The notes below the pieces were generated by a model. That model saw only the letters and a program-made list of their open reading frames with translations. It was not told the origin of the DNA and made no database searches. From Lachnospiraceae oral taxon 107 str. F0167 (GTDB lineage Bacteria; Bacillota; Clostridia; Lachnospirales; Lachnospiraceae), in contig GL890589.1 of the NCBI GenBank assembly GCA_000209465.1, positions 45,160 through 88,859 on the forward strand: a stretch of DNA of 43,700 nt. Direction: 5' to 3'. Positions within the stretch are counted from its first letter, which is position 1. Every line of letters begins with the position of its first letter. Shown one piece after another: positions 26,493 through 35,329 of this stretch. Made by a program: the position numbers and the translations under genes.

Positions 26493-27269
26493 ATGAAAAA
26501 ATATTTAAAAATAATGTCTCTGGTATTAAGTATATGTTTATTATCATTGAATGTTGGATTTAATACTTATGCCTCAGAGAATGATACGTTGTATTATCAG
26601 GGTGTTGCTATTGAACAAAAAGAACTATCAGAAGACACATTAGAGTGGTTAGATTGGTATAATTCTTTATCTCTGGATGAACAAGATAGCATTAATTATG
26701 AGCCAGTAGACTTACAAAAGCTGATTGTCAATTCTGAAGATATTATAGTATCCGAACCAGAACTAGGTGAATTAGGCATAGATGACATAGTGCCTTTTGC
26801 ATTAGGAGCACCAGTATATAATCCAAGTTGGTGGAATAATAGAAATCGTATAAAGAGAGCTAATTGTTATGCCTATTCAATGGACATAATTCAAAATTTT
26901 GTAGGAAGATTACAGCCTGGTCAACTGTCAGGATGAACTTTTGAGGTATTATCTGAATCAAGTATCTTTAGTGCTGTTGTGCGTGATGGTTCTCGTTTAG
27001 GTGGAGGACGCTATATTAGAAGGTCAAGCTTAAGTGAACGTCCAGGTTCAGGAGAGTATAAAGTTGCTTTAGTCATTGCACCAGATAGGGATTACCATTG
27101 GTATGTACTTAACACTAATGGGTATTGGTCACACAAAAGAGGATATTTAAAAGTTACAAATGTAGATGCTAGTGGGAAAAGGATTACAAACCCTCAAACC
27201 TGCAACCGAAATTATGGAAATTTAAACTATTCAGTTTTCTGTGGCTTTTACATTGTAAAGAGAGGATAG
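26493..27269 (+). pseudogene. Secreted NCYAY/HWY protein interrupted by in-frame TGA
   Basis: The frame opens at ATG 26493 (GGAGGAAT upstream), runs to a TGA at 26934-26936 and continues in the same frame to TAG 27267-27269. Without the stop it would be 258 residues: a signal peptide (residues 1-28, LLSLNVGFNTYAS), an acidic region, then RANCYAYSMDIIQNFVG and, after the stop, YKVALVIAPDRDYHWYVLNT with GYWSHKRGYLKVTNVDASG. Conserved Cys and His in this order suggest a papain- or NlpC-like fold, a guess I cannot verify. The stop replaces one residue between a Gly and a Thr, so nonsense mutation is the simplest reading. Confidence 0.7.
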
Positions 27270-27514
27270 AAATAGACAATTCAATTTTAACTAGAGAATA
27301 TATTGATAGGTTAATACTTCTAAAAGGAAAAGAGAATATAAGTTGGAACGATTTTACAAAATTCACATACAAAGATATTGGAAGTGGGGGCTATGTATAT
27401 GAATACCCAATGAAAAATAATGAATATTTATATATCATAGGTTATGACTTAAATATTAGTCCTAAATCCATTTATATTATTAGTGAAATAAAAGAGAAAA
27501 TATCTATCAAATAA
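27266..27514 (+). CDS. Small ORF without a standard start codon (about 82 residues)
   Basis: A coding-like frame extends from the end of the secreted-protein gene to TAA 27512-27514, with content such as ILTREYIDRLILLKG, NISWNDFTKFTYKD and GGYVYEYPMKNNEYLYI. The first codons after the ribosome-like AAAGAGAGG are ATA GAA ATA. The only in-frame ATG is late. The ATA overlaps the preceding TAG as ATAG, as coupled ATGA starts do. It may be a rare ATA start, a start-loss pseudogene, or an immunity-like partner. The family is unrecognised. Confidence 0.4.
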   Translation: MEIDNSILTREYIDRLILLKGKENISWNDFTKFTYKDIGSGGYVYEYPMKNNEYLYIIGYDLNISPKSIYIISEIKEKISIK

Positions 27515-27548
27515 TTACTTCTCAAAAGAGCTATATATAATCTCATAT

Positions 27549-27582
27549 AGAGACAGGGTAGTTTTCTACCTTGTCTCTTATT
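27549..27582 (+). terminator. Terminator after the small ORF
   Basis: AGAGACAGGGTAG and CTACCTTGTCTCT pair across a TTTT loop (one G-T pair), followed by TATTT. Confidence 0.72.
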
Positions 27583-27585
27583 TAT

Positions 27586-27660
27586 AAAGGCATAGTAAAA
27601 CTATATGATATTAATGCCTTTTGCTAAAGTTCTACTATGCAAAATGTAGAACTTTTTTTA
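27586..27660 (+). promoter_or_regulatory. Two-hairpin, attenuator-like structure
   Basis: AAAGGCAT/ATGCCTTT (27586-27593 with 27614-27621) is followed by AAAGTTCTAC/GTAGAACTTT (27626-27635 with 27646-27655) and a run of T. An alternative pairing, GCATAGTAAAAC (27590-27601) with GTTCTACTATGC (27629-27640), matches at 11 of 12 positions and would dissolve both hairpins. The shape is that of a terminator with an antiterminator. No ligand or leader peptide is apparent. Confidence 0.5.
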
Positions 27661-27748
27661 TTTTTCAAATTTATCTCAAAAACTTTGGCATTTTTGAAAT
27701 TTCGTTGTTGTAGGTAGTGAAAGGGGAAACAGGAAATGTTCATAGTAA

Positions 27749-28795
27749 GAAAGTCATAAATCAAAGGGAGAAGAGCTGAATAAGGATTTTGAAATAGTAA
27801 AGGGCGGAAATATTGTAAAAGAAGTCAGAAAGCTTACTGATGAGGAGATGGATTCAAGGCTTAGACAGGTGGCAAGAATTGTAAAAATCGGTATGTTTAT
27901 GGACAGATATCCGGCGGAGTTTTCCGGAGGGCAGCAGCAAAGAGTTGCAATTGCCAGAACACTTGCCACAAGACCTCAAGTATTGTTTATGGATGAGCCG
28001 TTATCAAACCTGGATGCCAAGCTGAGACTTGAAATGCGTTATGAGTTACAAAGGCTTCATGTGGAGACCGGAAGTACATTTGTTTATGTTACACATGACC
28101 AGATGGAGGCAATGACTCTTGCTACTCAGATATGTCTGGTAGAAAACGGTGTATTGCAGCAGTATGCACCGCCGCTGGAAGTTTACACAAGACCTGAAAA
28201 TCTTTTTGTTGCGGACTTTGTAGGCAATCCTTCCATCAACTTTGTTGAGGCGAAGGGAACTCAGCAAAATGACGACAGTATTTCTTTGAATATTTTGGAC
28301 GGAGTAAATGTAAAATTTATCCCGAATGAGAAAATAAAACTGGATGAGTGGTTTGATAAAAGAGATGATGATATTGCAAAAAGACATGAACATCACAAGG
28401 AACTTTTGAAAAGCAAAAACTTTGTTGAAAAGTTAAATAAGGATGAGGTATTTAAATATCATATAGCAAAGGTTATGGAGGAAGACAGCAGTATACAAAC
28501 AGAGCCGGTACTTAGCAATGAGGATTTTGTGCTGGGTATAAGACCTGAAGCCATCGGTATTACATCTGATGACGGACTTAAGACCACAATCTACGGAGCA
28601 ATGCCCACAGGTATGGAAAGTACTCTAAAGCTTAGATTCGGTGATTATCTTCTTACCGGTGTAATATTTGGAAATACGGCATATAAAATAGGTGAAAATG
28701 TCAATATAAATATAAATGGAGATGAAATATTAATATTTGACAGAAATTCGGGCAGAAGAATTGCTGCAGGCAGATTGGTTTTGGAAAATACTTAA
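27749..28795 (+). pseudogene. 5'-truncated sugar ABC transporter ATPase (UgpC/MsmX type)
   Basis: From 27749 an open frame carries the last two thirds of an ATP-binding subunit: signature FSGGQQQRVAIARTLA, Walker B VLFMDEPLSNLDAKLR, H-loop VYVTHDQMEAMTLATQ, and the C-terminal TOBE-type domain (DFVGNPSINFVEAKG onward to VLGIRPEAIGIT). Walker A and the Q-loop, normally in the first 100 residues, are missing, and TAG TAA stops lie just before 27749. The first ATG is 27848. Without Walker A it cannot hydrolyse ATP, so it is most likely a remnant of a shared sugar importer ATPase whose 5' end was lost beside the accessory patch to its left. An assembly join would give the same picture. Confidence 0.83.
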
Positions 28796-28835
28796 ATATT
28801 GCTTCATAAGTTTTAAAAATGCTTAAATATTGGTA

Positions 28836-28864
28836 TTGACAAATAAAGGAAAGTTAAATATAAT
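28836..28864 (+). promoter_or_regulatory. Consensus promoter of rplM-rpsI
   Basis: TTGACA (28836-28841), 17 bases, TATAAT (28859-28864): both hexamers match sigma-A consensus exactly. Confidence 0.9.
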
Positions 28865-28874
28865 TATTAATTGT

Positions 28875-28955
28875 GACATTAGAGATTGATGCTTATTCCA
28901 ATGCCCCGGAGAGCATTTATCCATATAAAGCGAAGTTAAAAGATTAATGGAGGTC
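28875..28955 (+). ncRNA. Possible L13 leader in the rplM 5' untranslated region
   Basis: About 85 bases separate the likely transcript start from the rplM ATG. Within them ATGC...GCAT (28888-28916) can form a hairpin with a GCCCCGG loop segment. Many Firmicutes have an autoregulatory L13 leader RNA here. I could not verify its consensus by eye, so this is tentative. Confidence 0.3.
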
Positions 28956-28960
28956 AGTCA

Positions 28961-29395
28961 ATGAAAACTTTTATGGCTAATCCGGATAAGATCGACAGAA
29001 AATGGTATGTTGTCGATGCAAAGGGAGCTACATTGGGACGACTTGCTTCAGAAGTTGCAAGTGTATTAAGAGGAAAAAACAAGCCGGAATTTACACCACA
29101 CGCTGATTGTGGAGATTATGTTATTGTAATCAATGCTGCAGAGGTAAAGGTTACAGGTAAAAAGTTAGATCAGAAGATTTATTACAACCATTCAGAGTAT
29201 GTTGGTGGTATGAGAGAGACAACACTTCGTGAGCTTCTTGCTAAGAAGCCTGAGAGAGTTGTAGAGCTTGCCATCAAGGGCATGCTTCCAAAGGGACCAC
29301 TTGGTAGAGATATGTATAGAAAGCTTCATGTTTATGCAGGCGAGACTCATGGACATCAGGCACAGAAACCGGTAGTAATGGAAATTAAAGGCTAA
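28961..29395 (+). CDS. rplM: 50S ribosomal protein L13
   Basis: A 144-residue protein of the large ribosomal subunit, an early assembly protein that binds 23S rRNA. It begins [20 protein letters not shown] and has the family segments [32 protein letters not shown] and [19 protein letters not shown]. The ribosome site GGAGG lies before ATG 28961. It is followed by rpsI after 23 bases, the usual gene order. Confidence 0.97.
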   Translation: MKTFMANPDKIDRKWYVVDAKGATLGRLASEVASVLRGKNKPEFTPHADCGDYVIVINAAEVKVTGKKLDQKIYYNHSEYVGGMRETTLRELLAKKPERVVELAIKGMLPKGPLGRDMYRKLHVYAGETHGHQAQKPVVMEIKG

Positions 29396-29418
29396 TAATC
29401 TTTAAGAAGGAGAATGGT

Positions 29419-29811
29419 ATGGCTAACGATAAGTTTTACGGAACAGGTAGAAGAAAAAGTTCTATCGCTAGAGTGTATCTTGTGCCGGGAACAGGCAAGA
29501 TAACAATAAATAAAAGAGATATTGATGAGTATTTTGGTCTTGAGACATTAAAGGTTGTTGTTCGTCAGCCTTTAGTAGCTACAGACAATGTAAATAAATT
29601 TGATGTACTTGTAAATGTTTGCGGTGGCGGTTTCACAGGACAGGCAGGCGCTATCAGACATGGTATATCAAGAGCACTTCTTCATGCGGATGAGGAATAC
29701 AGACCAACTTTAAAGAAGGCAGGATTCCTCACAAGAGATCCAAGAATGAAAGAGCGTAAGAAATACGGTCTTAAATCAGCAAGAAGAGCACCACAGTTCT
29801 CAAAGAGATAA
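29419..29811 (+). CDS. rpsI: 30S ribosomal protein S9
   Basis: A 130-residue small-subunit protein whose C-terminal tail reaches the P-site tRNA. It has [18 protein letters not shown] near the start, [19 protein letters not shown], and the terminal [17 protein letters not shown] ending in the conserved Lys-Arg. AAGGAGAA precedes ATG 29419. It forms an operon with rplM and ends at a strong terminator. Confidence 0.97.
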   Translation: MANDKFYGTGRRKSSIARVYLVPGTGKITINKRDIDEYFGLETLKVVVRQPLVATDNVNKFDVLVNVCGGGFTGQAGAIRHGISRALLHADEEYRPTLKKAGFLTRDPRMKERKKYGLKSARRAPQFSKR

Positions 29812-29828
29812 TAAAGACACAAAATTAT

Positions 29829-29870
29829 ACCCGGTATATGCGAGGAAAACCTTGTATATACCGGGTTTTT
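29829..29870 (+). terminator. Terminator of the rplM-rpsI operon
   Basis: ACCCGGTATAT (29829-29839) and ATATACCGGGT (29856-29866) form a perfect 11-bp stem followed by TTTTT. Confidence 0.92.
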
Positions 29871-30226
29871 CTTTGTTTGAAATTCTGTCTGATTTTGCGT
29901 ACCGATAGTAAGATAGTAACTTACCGGTAACACTGTATTATGATCTTCCGTAAGACTTTTACAATCTTTTGTAAGATTGTCATATAAATGTTTAAGACAT
30001 GCTTATATCTCAAATGTTACTTTAATCTTAAAAAAAATTAAAAATGCTATGGACAGATATAAAAAGGAAAGGTAAAATAATAATTAACAAAACAGTGTAT
30101 ATATAGTGTAAATTCATCAAGTATATTCATAAATTTTCATATAAAACATAAAATTTATAAATGACTGATAAAAATATCTTAATTTGTATAGTAAAAAACA
30201 CTGGTTGCTTTAAGTGGGAGGACAAG
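29871..30226. other. Intergenic region with a small hairpin and weak promoter
   Basis: The gap before the binding protein holds an 8-bp perfect stem, ACAATCTT/AAGATTGT (29961-29980), with no T run. It also has a possible promoter, TTAACA near 30085 with TGTAAA 17 bases later. No open frame of note is present on either strand. The hairpin could be a regulator site. Confidence 0.4.
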
Positions 30227-31612
30227 ATGAATAAGAGAATGGGTATTATTTTTGCAGTGATTCTGATTACTGCGATTATTGTAGGATGTACGGGATTTGG
30301 AAGAAAAAATGATAAGCCTGTAGTTCTTACACTTTGGCATGTATATGGAGGTCAGACAGATTCTCCTCTAAATCAGACAATTGACAGATTTAATGAGACC
30401 ACAGGTAAGGAAAAGGGTATAAGGATACAGGTTACAAGTGTTTCAAATACCAATACTATACATGAAGCGGTAATTGCGGCTGCAAATAAAGAGCCGGGAG
30501 CCGCAGAACTTCCTGATATGTTTGTATCATATCCAAAGACTGTATTGTCTTTACCGGATAAGGATATATTGGTGGACTATAAGGATTATTTCAATGAGGA
30601 AGAGTTAAAGGCATTTATACCGGAGTTTATTCAGGAGGGAATGATTGATGATAAGCTTATGGTATTCCCTGTAGCAAAATCAACTGAGATTCTTTTTGTT
30701 AACAGAACATTGTTTGACAGGTTTTCAAAAGAAACCGGAGCTAAGGAAGAGGAACTTGCGACCTGGGACGGAGTGTTTAATATGGCAAAGCTTTATCAGA
30801 AATGGTCAGATGATAAAACACCTGATATTGCAAATGACGGAGGGAACTTTTTTGTTCATGACTATCATTTTAATTATTTTCAGGTGGGATGTGAGTCTTT
30901 AGGCGAGGATTTCTTTTCGGATATAGCTGATGGAGGAAAGCTTGCATTCGGTGAGAAGTTTAAACAGATTTGGCAGCCGTATGCAAATGCCGCAATATCA
31001 GGCGGTGTATGGCTTCGTGACGGATATGCAACAGAGCCGCTGCGAACAGGAAAGGCTATAGTTAGTGTGGCTTCATCTGCAAGTGTTTTATACTATGAAG
31101 ATGTGGTGACATATGAGAATAATATATCTGAACCTATAGAAGTCATATCATACCCTGTGCCTATCTTTGAAAACGGAAAAAAGATGGTTATGCAAAGAGG
31201 TGCCGGATTTTGTACCGTAAAATCCACTAAAGAGCGTGAGAAGGCTGCAGCTGAATTTTTAAAATGGCTTACAGAGCCTGAGAATAATATTGAATTTGTA
31301 GTTAAAGCCGGCTATATGCCTGTGACGGAGAAGGCATTTGAAGAATTGCCAAATGCGTCTGAAAAGCTTGAAAATCTTAAGTATAGGAGCTTATATGAGG
31401 CTTTAGCAAAAACCAAGAAAGATTATACTTTCTATGTTGCACCACAACTGCCGAATTATCTTGATTTGGAGATGCATTTTGAAAAAAATGTCAGACTTGA
31501 ACTTTCAAGAGTAGAGCAAGAGTATAAGGATGCTTTGCAAAATAATACTCAAACCGATATAAATACTTATATTGAGGAGGCATACGAAAATCTGGTGCAG
31601 GCTATGAAATAA
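30227..31612 (+). CDS. Sugar-type extracellular solute-binding lipoprotein
   Basis: A 461-residue family 1 binding protein of ABC sugar importers. The signal MNKRMGIIFAVILITAIIVG ends in Cys21, a lipid anchor. VVLTLWHVYGGQTDSP is the typical first strand with aromatic sugar-contact residues. LPDMFVSYPKTVLSLPDKDILVD, FPVAKSTEILFVNRTLFD and the RGAGFCTVKST hinge region follow the usual fold. I start at ATG 30227 after GGGAGG. An upstream ATG at 30161 would place extra residues before the signal. No permease genes adjoin it. The next gene, 14 bases away, encodes a membrane LuxR-type regulator, so the protein may act as a signal receptor as well as, or instead of, an importer component. Confidence 0.85.
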   Translation: MNKRMGIIFAVILITAIIVGCTGFGRKNDKPVVLTLWHVYGGQTDSPLNQTIDRFNETTGKEKGIRIQVTSVSNTNTIHEAVIAAANKEPGAAELPDMFVSYPKTVLSLPDKDILVDYKDYFNEEELKAFIPEFIQEGMIDDKLMVFPVAKSTEILFVNRTLFDRFSKETGAKEEELATWDGVFNMAKLYQKWSDDKTPDIANDGGNFFVHDYHFNYFQVGCESLGEDFFSDIADGGKLAFGEKFKQIWQPYANAAISGGVWLRDGYATEPLRTGKAIVSVASSASVLYYEDVVTYENNISEPIEVISYPVPIFENGKKMVMQRGAGFCTVKSTKEREKAAAEFLKWLTEPENNIEFVVKAGYMPVTEKAFEELPNASEKLENLKYRSLYEALAKTKKDYTFYVAPQLPNYLDLEMHFEKNVRLELSRVEQEYKDALQNNTQTDINTYIEEAYENLVQAMK

Positions 31613-31626
31613 CCCGGAGATAAAAT

Positions 31627-33246
31627 ATGGACCTGAAAAATGAAATAAATAAGCCTGTAAATACGAAAAAAACATCTATTCTTGATATATTTAAGGGAAC
31701 AAGCAAACAGAGCCGGTCAATGCGAAGCAAGCTTATGTTATATTTGTTCTGCCTGGTGTTGGCAGGTACAGGTATACTGCTGTTGCTATTGGTGGCAGGT
31801 GGTGTTTTTTCAGAGAGTGGAACCAGACTGGAACAGTACTTACAAGTACATTTGCAAAATCAAAAAAAGGATATAAAGGAGAGGGTGGATCTTTTTACGA
31901 CCAATGGTATAGATCTGTCAAAGCGGCTTTCAGGATTTTTGGAAAGAGAAGTGCTATCCTATCCCTATGATATAAAATCACTTGATAACAATGAGGTTGA
32001 GCTTAGAAAGATGCAGGAGAATATGTATCTCTTGCTGGAGAGTAAGCTTCATGTTACAAGGGCAAGCGGAGTGTTTGCGGTATTGGATACTACAGTCAAT
32101 ACCTCTGCTCCCGGAGCTGAACATTCACGCAGCGGTGTATATTTAAGAATTGCAAATATAAGCGGAAATGTTTTGGAAGATGATGTTTTTTTGTTTCGAG
32201 GAAATCCCAATGTAGCCATGCAGAATAAAATACAGATTCATAATCGCTGGAATATGGAATTTGATATACAAAACATGGATTGGTATAATGAGCAGATTTC
32301 AGCTGATAATAAAAAGTCGCTTTCAGAAAACTATTTATGGATCAACAGACAGCATTTGGAGGATACATGGGAAAATTGTATATTCTTAACTATACCGATT
32401 GTCGGAAGTGAGTCCGGCAGATATGGAATATGCGGTCTGGAAATAAGCAGCCTGTTGTTTAGATTAAGCTATCCCAAATATGAAAGTAAATATGGTGATA
32501 TGGTGACAATAATTGCCCCTACAGATCAGGGTAAACTATTGGTATCTGACGGATTATGCGGTTCTCAGGGCAGCAGTTATATAAATGAGAATGAAGATCT
32601 CTTTATCGATCCCGGTAAAACATATAATACTTATTTTAATGCACAGGGAAAATATATAGGAATACAGCAGCCTATCGACGGAGTATTTGACTTACAGGGA
32701 AGACAGTGGTCTGTTGCGGTACTCGTTTCATATAACAGCTTTAAGGAACAGGAAAGATATGAGAAACTGGTTCTGGTAATTATTTTAATGATGTTCAGCC
32801 TTGTTATGCTTTTGATATCATTTATAATATCCCGTAGATTTGTTAAACCTATTGAGAGAGGAATTGAAAATTTAAAAACAGAAGATTTTTATAAAACCCA
32901 AAATCACTCAGGTATCAAAGAAATAGATATACTTGCCGAATTCTTAAAAACAAAAGAGGAGCAATATAAGAACAAGGGAGGGGCATTGCCTAAGGAGGTA
33001 GAAGAACTTTTTGATCGTTTTATAGAAAATTCAAAGGAGCTGACCTCATCTGAGAGAAATATTCTCGGATACTATGCCAAGGGGCATGAGATTTCCGAAC
33101 TTCCGGATTTGCTTTGTATCAGTTTAAATACGGTTAGAAAACATAATAGAAATATCTATATGAAACTGGAAGTAAATTCAAAAGACGAGCTACAGATATA
33201 TCTTGATCTGCTGATAAGATGCGGAAGAATAAATGAAATAATATAG
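31627..33246 (+). CDS. Membrane-bound one-component regulator: extracytoplasmic sensor plus LuxR-type HTH
   Basis: A 539-residue protein with two membrane segments, about residues 35-61 and 380-402. Between them lies an outside domain of about 315 residues with the style of Cache/PAS-like sensors (GVFAVLDTTVNT; IFLTIPIVGSESGRYGICGLEIS). After the second segment comes a short linker (a coiled-coil-like FVKPIERGIENLKTEDF). Residues 471-527 form a LuxR/FixJ-type helix-turn-helix (ELTSSERNILGYYAKGHEIS, then LCISLNTVRKHNRNIYMKL). No kinase or receiver domain is visible, so signal and DNA binding are in one chain fixed in the membrane. It is co-transcribed with the binding lipoprotein, which probably supplies or modulates the signal. 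Confidence 0.82.
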   Translation: MDLKNEINKPVNTKKTSILDIFKGTSKQSRSMRSKLMLYLFCLVLAGTGILLLLLVAGGVFSESGTRLEQYLQVHLQNQKKDIKERVDLFTTNGIDLSKRLSGFLEREVLSYPYDIKSLDNNEVELRKMQENMYLLLESKLHVTRASGVFAVLDTTVNTSAPGAEHSRSGVYLRIANISGNVLEDDVFLFRGNPNVAMQNKIQIHNRWNMEFDIQNMDWYNEQISADNKKSLSENYLWINRQHLEDTWENCIFLTIPIVGSESGRYGICGLEISSLLFRLSYPKYESKYGDMVTIIAPTDQGKLLVSDGLCGSQGSSYINENEDLFIDPGKTYNTYFNAQGKYIGIQQPIDGVFDLQGRQWSVAVLVSYNSFKEQERYEKLVLVIILMMFSLVMLLISFIISRRFVKPIERGIENLKTEDFYKTQNHSGIKEIDILAEFLKTKEEQYKNKGGALPKEVEELFDRFIENSKELTSSERNILGYYAKGHEISELPDLLCISLNTVRKHNRNIYMKLEVNSKDELQIYLDLLIRCGRINEII

Positions 33247-33250
33247 AGGT

Positions 33251-33300
33251 AAATACACTGCATATATGCATAATTAATGTGATATGTGGTGTATTTTTTT
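33251..33300 (+). terminator. Terminator after the LuxR-type gene
   Basis: AAATACAC (33251-33258) pairs with GTGTATTT (33289-33296) around an AT-rich region that includes the palindrome TGCATATATGCA. A TTTTTTT run ends the structure. Confidence 0.65.
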
Positions 33301-33572
33301 ATGCAAAACATTGGTATTCAATAGATAGTATTTGAAAAACGAACTTAAAAGTATCCGTCGGATAATATATTTTAAAATAAAAAAGTGATATGAATAGTAT
33401 AAGCGGTAATTGAGTTTATGCCGGATATAAAATCAGGCAAAAGATTTTATTTTAGGCAGGAGAGCTATGGTAGGTTGAGGCCTTTATAAGAGTAGAGGAG
33501 ATTTCAAAGTCTGAGCTCTTTTTATTTATAATAAGTGGATTTTAAGTAAATTTACACGAGTGGAGGGGTAAA
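33301..33572. other. Intergenic region before the tandem lipoproteins
   Basis: The 326-base gap starts with a terminator. The remainder carries a purine-rich leader ending GTGGAGGGGTAAA at the start codon and a partly paired GAGGAGA...TCTGAGCTC stretch followed by TTTTT near 33500-33527, which could be another weak terminator. No gene is seen. Confidence 0.4.
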
Positions 33573-35290
33573 ATGAAGATTAAAAAGAAAATAAAAAAGA
33601 ACCTGCCGGTAACACTACTACTTATATTTATTATACTTATATCGACATCCTGTATAATAACAGATAAAAACGAAACAAAGTCTGCAAAAGAAACTACCGA
33701 AAAAGAAAGTAAAAAAAGGATGAACAAAAGACTAAGGATAAAAAGAAAGATAAAGAGAATAAAAATTCAGTATCCGAGTTGCCCTATATCCTTTTAGAAA
33801 GAACAGGTGAAGGACATTTTGATGAGGACTTTAATTATTTGTATATTATTCATAATGTACATCTTAAATTAGAGCAGACAACAAAAGAGTTCGAGCCGCT
33901 TATCAAGGCATTTGATAAGTATAATAAGGAGGCGGATGAAGTATATAAATATGAGCTTATGGAATTGGCATCCCCTCCACAATATACAGAGGAAGAAGAG
34001 TCGGAATATGGACAAATAACCCCAAGTGTGGGAACATCCACATATATTATAAGAGCGGATAAGGCTGTAGTAAGCATAGTAAATTATAAAAATGCCTATT
34101 ATGGAGGCGGAAGTATTGAATATCTAAGATACTCCACCAATTTTGATACAGCCTCAGGTAAGGAACTTGCATTTTCAGATGTGGTAAAGGATGAAAATAA
34201 ATTCTTAGAACTGGCAGATGCAAGAGCAAAAGAATATTATGATGATTTAAAACCTTCTGAGAGAATAAAAGAGGATGGAAAAGAGCTTACTTGGACTATA
34301 GGCTCTGAGGGAGTATCATTATATTTTGATATATATGAGCAGCAAGCATATGAAGAGCTGCCAAGGATTGTAACAGTTTATTTTGATGAAGATAAAAGTA
34401 TATTTAATCCCAAGTATACAAAGGCGGAAGGTGAATATGTGACTCCGCTTGTAAAGGGAATGAAGCTGGAACTTGATATTGACGGTGACGGCAAAAGGGA
34501 GTCTGTATATGCCGATAAAATACTAAGTGAAGGTCCGGAAGTTTATGACAGTATGTATTCGGGAATAAAAGTTACAGTCGGAGATAAGGAGAGTAAAAGA
34601 ATCGAGGGCTATGACTATGAGGCATATATAATTAAAAAATCAGGTAAATACTATATGTATGCATTTATGAGTGAATTGGATGATGCAAAATTACTGTATA
34701 TAGTAGATCTTTCAAATATTGATCAAATTGAAGATGAAAACCTGTATGTAAGTATCGGAAACAGAGAGAATGATTGGAAAAGAAGTGATGGTGTAGAAAA
34801 ATTTTACAGCCTGAATGAAACTTTTACCAACCCCGATTTTTTTATGGGATCATTCAGATATGATGTATTGGGTACAAATACCTGTATGACAAAGTGGACT
34901 ATAAAAGATGATGCCTATCCTGAGGCGGGACAAAGATATAAACTTACAGATAACAGTGTATTGCATACAAAGACAGATATATCCTGTACCGAGGTTGACG
35001 GAAAAGGAAATGAAAAGAATGAAGCGACCATACCAAGTGATTCCTATATATTATTGCTATACACAGACAAAGAGTATGTGGATGTAAGAATTATAGATGA
35101 AAAATATGTAGATGAACTCGAGTGGGGAGGAGTTGAAGAGAGGTATTTTGAACTTAATGACAAAAGCCTTTCAGATTATGAAGGCAGCTGTTATAGATTC
35201 AGGCTTGAAAGTGATGAGTATGGCCGGGATAAAAAGGTGAATGGAATAAATATAAATGAGCTTTTTGAAGGTTTATCATACTCTTCATAG
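33573..35290 (+). pseudogene. DUF3298-like surface lipoprotein 1, frameshifted at A7
   Basis: The first frame encodes a lipoprotein signal (IILISTSC, Cys27) and a lysine/glutamate linker, then hits AGT-AAAAAAA-GG at 33711-33717. The continuation lies in the -1 frame (DEQKTKDKKK, then NSVSELPYILLERTGEG) and runs to 35290. One extra A would restore a single protein of about 570 residues. The body contains a DUF3298/RsiV-like domain (NFDTASGKELAFSDVVKD; GVSLYFDIYEQQ) and a calcium-loop-like DIDGDGKRES, which suggest an extracytoplasmic binding domain. The body alone has a TTG at 33779 that could start separately but lacks a signal. Sequencing error, phase variation and slippage all fit. Confidence 0.72.
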
Positions 35291-35329
35291 CTTTAGATTA
35301 TGTGTTGTATATCATATAGGAGAAATATA

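Noticed and set aside
26266-26547. 93-residue minus-strand open frame across the intergenic region
   Set aside because: It overlaps the start of the secreted protein and its promoter, shows no ribosome site, and resembles random AT-rich translation.
26934-26936. TGA as selenocysteine
   Set aside because: No stable hairpin with a suitable loop was seen just downstream, and the surrounding motif is not a known selenoprotein site.
29961-29980. ACAATCTT/AAGATTGT hairpin as a terminator
   Set aside because: No T run follows on either strand, and the strong rpsI terminator lies about 90 bases earlier.
33708-33720. Canonical dnaX-like -1 frameshift signal in lipoprotein 1
   Set aside because: AAAAAAG is present, but in the reading frame the codons are AAA AAA AGG rather than A AAA AAG, and the paralogue needs a shift in the other direction. 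Programmed ribosomal frameshifting is therefore less likely than tract-length variation or slippage.
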